Source: Castanea sativa (Eukaryota; Streptophyta; Magnoliopsida; Fagales; Fagaceae). From it: a stretch of 64,000 bases of DNA. A program made the position numbers and the translations under genes. The DNA is taken from NCBI RefSeq assembly GCF_040712315.1, contig NC_134021.1, forward strand, positions 23,710,501 to 23,774,500, read 5' to 3'. Every line of letters starts with the position of its first letter. Within the stretch, counting starts at the first letter, position 1. Below the pieces are notes generated by a model that had not been told where the DNA came from, ran no database searches, and saw only the letters and a list, made by a program, of their open reading frames with translations. Positions 58,187 to 64,000 of the stretch are shown one piece after another.

Positions 58187-60115
58187 AGCTATGGATTTAC
58201 ATCTATAGATAATGGGAATGGGAAGCTGCCTCAAAAATTTGAAACTTTTTGCGGAAAATCAGTAAAGCAAGCAAAGTACTTGACTGATATAAATATATGA
58301 GCCCTACATCTTCCATGGTGGAAGGTAACATCCAAAACTATATTTTCTATATCATGTTTGTTGTAATTAACATTTAGAATTATGCATTGAACAAATTTCA
58401 AGCAATGACGCATTTAACGTGTGGACAAGAAGCATTTTTGGTGTAAATTTTAAATAAAATTAAATCTAGCCATTTGCAAGACTCTTACTGAGAAAGTGAT
58501 GGTAATAAAGAGGTTTATACATGCATTTGGCGTTGTCAAAACGTGTGGGGACACCCTAGTTTGGAAGATTTTAATTGTATTGCAAAAGCTTCATGGAAAA
58601 AGGGATCTCTAGTTGCATTGAGTTAAGTTTTATATTCCTATTTACATTTTACATTATAGACTAAATATTAAATGTGCACAACATTGTATATTTATACAAT
58701 TGTGTATACTTTACATGAACGATAATTACAAAAATATTATATAAAAAAGAAAATGTGATTATAAACATATAATTGTCTTGAGGTTATTTTTTACCTACTA
58801 TTCTTGTCTATTGTCAGTATCGACAATAAGAATAAGTGAGTCTAGTGGCCCTTACTTGCTTAAACCATAAAGGCTAAGAGGCCAGATTTGATATAAATTT
58901 TGATATAGTCATTTGTTCTTCTTTCATATTTGTTCAGTGAGGATCATCTCCCTTTTTCTCACAATTAATTCCAAATTTCCGTTTCGATTTCATCTCTCAA
59001 AATTAAGCCCTTCAAAATTATTACACCTTGTAATCCTCATGTGGTGTTGCATACTTGCATGGGATCTCAATCCAGTTGGGTAAATGAAAGTTGGTGGGTT
59101 TACGTGGATAACATTGCATCTGCGTCTATACCTTAGCCTTTTTTTTTTTTTTTTTTAATTAGATGTTCATTTTTTAATGTCTATTCTACCGAATAATGTA
59201 AAACATGGTTCTTCCCCCCCCCCCCCCCTTTTTTTAATTTTTTTTCATCATCTTCCTATTTAGCTTCATCTCAAAAACTAGGTGATGAGCAGCCTCTAAG
59301 TTATCTCTAGAAGGTCTTTAAACTTATAAAATGCCAAGAAAAAGAATAATTACGGGAGATTTTCAAATATATTTACAACTAATTTTGTGCATTTTTTTTT
59401 TTTTTATAGTAAACATCAAAGAAGAAAATTTTCACTGTTATGAGAACAATATTCCTTGGGATATTGCAATGTGGAGCATTATTCATGACAAGGTCAAAAT
59501 TTTCTCTGAATTTGAGCATTGGCTGTAAGGAGTGTAGCTTAGAAAATCTTAATAGTTTTGTATTGTCACATTGAAACCTCTAAGAATACTGCAATTTAAA
59601 AAGCAATTGCAATCATTTGACTGGTATGACCATTGTAAATTTAAATATGTAATTTCATATAATAAATAATAATAATATGTTATTTAAGTGGGCTCTTTTT
59701 AAAAAAAAAAAACTATTTTCTTCTACACTTTTCTTTTCTTTCATGGTAATCAAATTAGAGAATTGCTATCTTTTTTTTTTCTTTTTTTTTTTCTCCTTCT
59801 ACTTGAAAAATAAAAGTATTTTAAGAAAAAATAATAATAATGGTAGGTTTCAATTAATCCAACTAATAAATTCTTTTTGTAAGTGGTAACCCATTAGTAT
59901 CTTGGCTATTAGCTAGTCTTAAGAATTCTTTTATCTTGAAATTTTGGTTTGTCATATTATATTACGTATTCTTACGACTATAATAGCATACAAATAATAT
60001 GAGTAATGTTATCTTGTGAAGAGTTGATTAGGGAAAAAGAAAACTTTTTGTTTTTTTTTTCAGTTTCCATTAAAACCAACGCCACCCACCCAATCATGAA
60101 CCTTGGTGCTTGATA
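58187..60115. other. AT-rich spacer with a duplicated TNL 5' flank
   Basis: No open gene is present. The part 58400-59060 resembles the DNA upstream of the TNL gene (60500-61050): attaacgtgtgg.aaagaagcat, aaacgtgtggggacaccc versus aaacatgtggggacagccc, and caattaattccaaatttccg versus caatcaattccaaatttcta. This suggests a duplicated promoter whose gene has been lost. Poly-T, poly-C (59214-59228) and poly-A tracts occur further right. Confidence 0.55.
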
Positions 60116-60124
60116 TTTAATTAT

Positions 60125-60489
60125 GGATAAAGTGCAAAACTGACCCTCTAAGTTTTTTTAGATTTTATTTTAGTCCTCTAACTTTGTTTTTATTCATTTC
60201 AATCATCTAACTTTCAAGTTTATTCAATTAAGAACTTTCCACCAACTTTTGTTATATGTTGTGGTTAATTTTTCAATTTTATAAATTTTTCTTCAAAATT
60301 TTCAAATTAAAAAAAAAAATTCAATTAATGATTGAAAAATATTTTCTAGATTTTTTTTTTCAAAAAATTTTAACAAAAATTAACGAAAATGCCTTAATTG
60401 AATAAATCTAAAACTTAGAAGACTAAAATGTACAAAAGCAAAGTTAGAAGACTGAAATGAAATTTGTGGGTCAGTTTTGCATGTTAGTC
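60125..60489. mobile_element. MITE with 9-bp TSD (Mutator-type)
   Basis: A 365-bp element is flanked by the identical 9-mer tttaattat (60116-60124 and 60490-60498). The ends are inverted repeats: ggataaagtgcaaaactgac and, on the reverse complement, gactaacatgcaaaactgac, followed by shared ttttagtc.tctaactttg and gtttattcaattaag blocks. It is non-coding. It sits between the two TNL-flank copies' landmarks, about 700 bp upstream of the TNL start codon. Confidence 0.85.
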
Positions 60490-61079
60490 TTTAATTATTT
60501 ATCATCATTAACGTGTGGGAAAGAAGCATAAGATGGCATGCGTTCGACATAGAATCATGCTAAGGACACAATTTTATGCTACAACTCGCCACATAGCGAG
60601 TTGTAATTGGTAAGGATATGTCAGTGGGCCATACGAAGACACACCTTTACTAATCACAACTCGCCATGTGGCAATTTGTGGTATAAAATTATTCTAAAAG
60701 TTGTATCTCTAGCATAATTCTTTCAGAAAAAAAAAGGAAAGTTTAATGGAAAATTGATTCCCACTTTCTTGTCATTGTGGAAAATCGAAAACATGTGGGG
60801 ACAGCCCCGTTGGAGAATTTGCATCGCAGAAACTTCGTAGAGGCACTTTATTGACTTGACTGCACCATTGTTCGGTGCTACTTTTGATATCTTTCAGTAT
60901 CTATTAAGGATCCACTATAGCCATCTTTTCCTCTCTAAGGACCAAACTCTCTTTTCCCAATCAATTCCAAATTTCTAGTTCGATTCTATTCCAGCACACT
61001 TTCTTGAAAATCATCGTTCTTTCAACTATTTCTCAATCACATTCAAAACCTTTCAAATTGCACGCATTCACTCATCTTT

Positions 61080-61088
61080 TATATATAA
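61080..61088 (+). promoter_or_regulatory. Probable TATA box of the TNL gene
   Basis: tatatataa lies about 95 bp upstream of the ATG at 61182, in a CT-rich 5' flank. This is consistent with a core promoter; no transcript data are available. Confidence 0.45.
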
Positions 61089-61181
61089 TTCCCATTTCAT
61101 TACATCTTAATTTGATATTTCTTTCCTTCTTCTTCTCCTCTTTTTAGATCTTTTTCAGTCTTCAGTTAACAGATCATACTG

Positions 61182-64000
61182 ATGGCTTTCCCAACTAAAG
61201 AAGAATTAACCTCTTCTTCTTCCACTCGCCAATGGAGCCCTGATATTTTCTTGAGTTTTCAAGGTGAAGACACACGATATGGTTTTACAGGCCATTTATA
61301 CACCGCTTTGTGTAACTATGGCTTAAACACCTTCTGTGATAACAATCTTGAGAGGGGAGAAGAAAATTCAAAGGAACTTCTTAAAACCATTGAAATGTCA
61401 ATGATATCGATCGTTGTATTGTCTAAAAATTATGCATCTTCTACTTAGTATTTGGATGAACTTGTCAAGATTCTTGAGTGTAGAAATACTGGATGGATCC
61501 GGAAGGTTTATCCAATTTTCTACAAAGTGACTCCATCCGAAGTTAGAAAAAATGAGGGAAAGTTTGGAATAGCACTAGATAATTAACCATGAGAAAAAAT
61601 TCAAAGACAACATGGAGAAGGTTAAGAGGTGGAGGGAAACTTTAATTGAAGTAGCTAACTTGTCTGGACATGAATACAAGAATGGGTATGTATTTAACTA
61701 ATACCTACTCTTGTGTGATTTTATAAGTTACAAATTTTTAATGGTTTTGGTATTCCCACTAAATGACAAATTATGAAAGTATTATATATATATATATATA
61801 TATATCCCATTTTTTACTTACTTTGTAGTTAAGCTATAAACGTCGATGATATTGATAGCAATGGAATAATTTTGACTCAGATAATGTTATCAATTGGTGA
61901 GACTCTATGTTCTTTTATTTGTTATAAACTTTTACTTGTTTTATTATGACGCCTAAATGCCGAATTATGAAAGTATATTTTAAGGTAAAAATTTGAATAT
62001 ATTCTTTTTTTCCCTATTAAATGGTAGAAATAGAAGAATTTAATCGGATAATATTAATAATTAAAAGTTTTTCTCATTTAATTCTTAGAAAATTTTTCCA
62101 AAATTTCTTAATCTTATATTATAAGTTTGTTTCCTCACCTAAGGGAGTTTCCGTGCAATTTTTTGCTAAAAGCCCAACTCTAATTTTCTAACCAAAAAAA
62201 TAATAAAATGAATGTATTAAATGATAATTATCAATCAATCCTTTAAATTATATACCATTTACTTTAAAAATAATTATATTTACTTTGACTACAACTCATA
62301 ATTTGTTTTTAATGCTTTGTGATTTTGTTGTTGCAGTGAATATGAATCTAAATTTATCAAAAGAATTATTGAAGAGATATCAAGTATTAAATAAATTCAC
62401 ATGTAATTACCTATTGCTAAATATCTAGTTGGAGTTAATTCTCGAGCGGAAGCTATAGAATTGCTTCTAGATATGGAGTCCAGTGGTGTTTTCATGGTAG
62501 GAATCCATGGTCTTGGGGGAGTGGGTAAGACTACAATCTCAATAGCTATTTATAATAGAATTGTTGATCTTTTTGAAGGAAGCTGCTTTCTAGAAAATGT
62601 CAAAGAAAAATCAAAGATAGATGCTGGCATTATCCAATTACAAGAGACACTACTTTCTAAGACCTTACGAAGTAGAATTGTTAAGGTAAATAGTGTACGT
62701 GAAGGAATCAATATGATAGAAGAAAGGCTCTACAATAAGAAAGTACGTTTAATTCTTGATGATGTGGATCAGTCAAAACTCAAAAGAGATAGAAAATTTG
62801 CTTGGATATTGTAACTGGTTTGCTTTTGGAAGTAGAGTCATTATAACAACAAGAGACAAACAAGTTCTAGCCAATCTTGGAAGAGATGCTCAAATAATAA
62901 TTTATGAGGTTCCAAAATTGAATCCATGTGAAGCTTGTGTTCTTTTCAATGTGCAAGCCTTCGGGAAAAATGAACCCAAACAAGAATATTCAAATCTTGC
63001 AGAGCATATTATATCTTCAGCCGATGGACTTCCATTAGCTCTAAAAATAATGGAGTTTGATTTGTATGACAAACGTATAGATGAATGGGCATGTGAATCC
63101 AAAAAGTATAAGAAGATTCCACATGAAAAAATTCTAGATAAACTCAAGATAAGTTATTATGGACTGGGAGAAGATGAAAAAGATATTTTTCTTGACATTG
63201 CATGTTTTTTTAGGGGATTTAACAAGGACGAAGTTGTGGATATATTAGATGCTTGCAAATTATTTCCAAATTTGGGTATTAGAAAACTCATTGATAAGTG
63301 TCTCATAATTGTTGACAGATGGGGCATATTGTGTATGCATGACTTGCTACAACCAATGGGTAGAGAAATCGTTCAACAAGAATCCAAAGAGCTTGAAAAT
63401 TGTAGCAGGATATGGTGTCATGAGGATGCTTATAACTTGCTAATGGAAAACACGATATAAGTTCTTTTGCTCCTCATTTTTTTCCTAATATTTTTCATTG
63501 ATTGTCTTTTTTTCTTAGTGACTTTCATTGATTGTTTTTCCCTCAATATCGCTGAAAATATAATTTATCATATATTTTTCATTTAAAGTTTTAAAATTTT
63601 TATACTTTTGTCAAATTCTATTATGAAGTGCAGCTAATTCTTTGTCCTATCTAGGGGTCGAATAAAATTCGAGGCATAATGTGGTACTCACCTAAACCAA
63701 GAAAGGTGAAATTGCAAGCTAATGCTTTAAAAAATATGAGAAATCTCAAATTTCTCTTAGTTAAGAATGTACAAATTTCTAAAGGGCTTAAATATCTCCC
63801 CAACGAGTTAAGATTGCTTTAGTGGCCAGAATATAATTTTCCCTTGCCATTAGAATTTTACCCTATTGTTGTGCTGAATATGCCGAATAGTCAGATTAGA
63901 TTGGAGAAACTATTAAAACAGGTATGAGTATTAGTATATATGAATTTTGATTTTTTTTTTGAAATGATGAATTTTGATTTCTTTAAATGTTATTTTTAAA
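61182..64000 (+). pseudogene. TIR-NBS-LRR resistance-type gene, 3' truncated by the window
   Basis: Exon 1 (61182 to about 61685) encodes a TIR domain: WSPDIFLSFQGEDTRYGFTG, ELLKTIEMSMISIVVLSKNY and YLDELVKILECR. Exon 2 (about 62336-63450) is the NB-ARC: P-loop GIHGLGGVGKTT (62501-62536), kinase-2 VRLILDDVD (62740-62766), GSRVIITTRDKQVL, GLPLALKI, IFLDIACFFRGFNKD and MHDLLQPMGREIV. Exon 3 (about 63653-63920) begins the LRR region (GIMWYSPKPRKVKLQANALK, MRNLKFLLV) and ends at a gtatgag donor. TNL proteins are intracellular immune receptors whose TIR domain acts as an NADase. Defects: TAG at 61447 in the SST*YLDEL stretch, stops near 61584, stops at 62391 and 62403, a frameshift after kinase-2 near 62775 and a TAG at 63820. 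It therefore cannot make a full protein; a truncated TIR-only product of 88 residues is possible. Intron 1 contains a TA microsatellite (61782-61806). Confidence 0.93.

Overview
The window is nuclear DNA of a higher plant, most likely a woody eudicot. The evidence is GT-AG introns, very AT-rich spacers, long plant-type LTR retrotransposons, a CACTA (En/Spm) transposon, a BAHD acyltransferase and a TIR-NBS-LRR resistance-type gene. The TIR class argues against grasses. The exact species cannot be read from the sequence; a Fagales-like tree is only a guess. There are two host gene loci, an intact BAHD gene (8584-9945, minus) and a decayed TIR-NBS-LRR gene that runs off the right edge (61182-64000, plus). 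Almost everything between them is transposon-derived.

Left part (1-15140): small non-autonomous DNA transposons with clean target site duplications (a Mutator-like element at 746-2106 with a 9-bp TSD; a hAT element at 3306-4293 with an 8-bp TSD), a relic of hAT transposase, the BAHD gene, and an upstream repeat present in three copies. One copy is split by a tRNA-derived SINE (12315-12475) and a 2.4-kb solo LTR (12488-14912, 5-bp TSD ATTTA).

Middle part (15970-58155): a nest of retrotransposons. Copia-C (minus, only its 3' end) abuts Copia-A (minus, 17513-22475). Copia-A is broken by a solo LTR inserted inside the integrase active-site codons and by an interlaced inverted duplication. Copia-B (plus) follows: its pol is at 22476-24704, an extra 3' ORF at 26797-27673 continues at 56508-56835, and its 3' LTR starts at 57349. 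Copia-B's extra ORF is split by a 28.8-kb CACTA transposon (27677-56504, TSD CTT). The CACTA carries palindromic subterminal repeats, a long inverted array of minisatellite units, what looks like the captured 5' end of a host ABCF1/GCN20-like gene, a decayed TnpD transposase gene and a decayed TnpA-like gene. The CACTA itself is split by an 11.2-kb Tat-lineage Gypsy element (32329-43541, TSD AACAT, two 760-bp LTRs) that carries a spliced antisense ORF. The insertion order is therefore Copia-B, then CACTA, then Gypsy.

Right part (58156-64000): AT-rich spacer containing a likely duplicated copy of the TNL 5' flank, a 365-bp MITE with a 9-bp TSD, and the TNL pseudogene. Only the BAHD gene looks able to make its full protein. 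The most unusual structures are the antisense intron-containing ORF in the Gypsy element with a tandem repeat between two convergent coding units, the captured gene start and inverted minisatellite inside the CACTA, and the interlaced inversion in Copia-A. No clearly new biological system was found.
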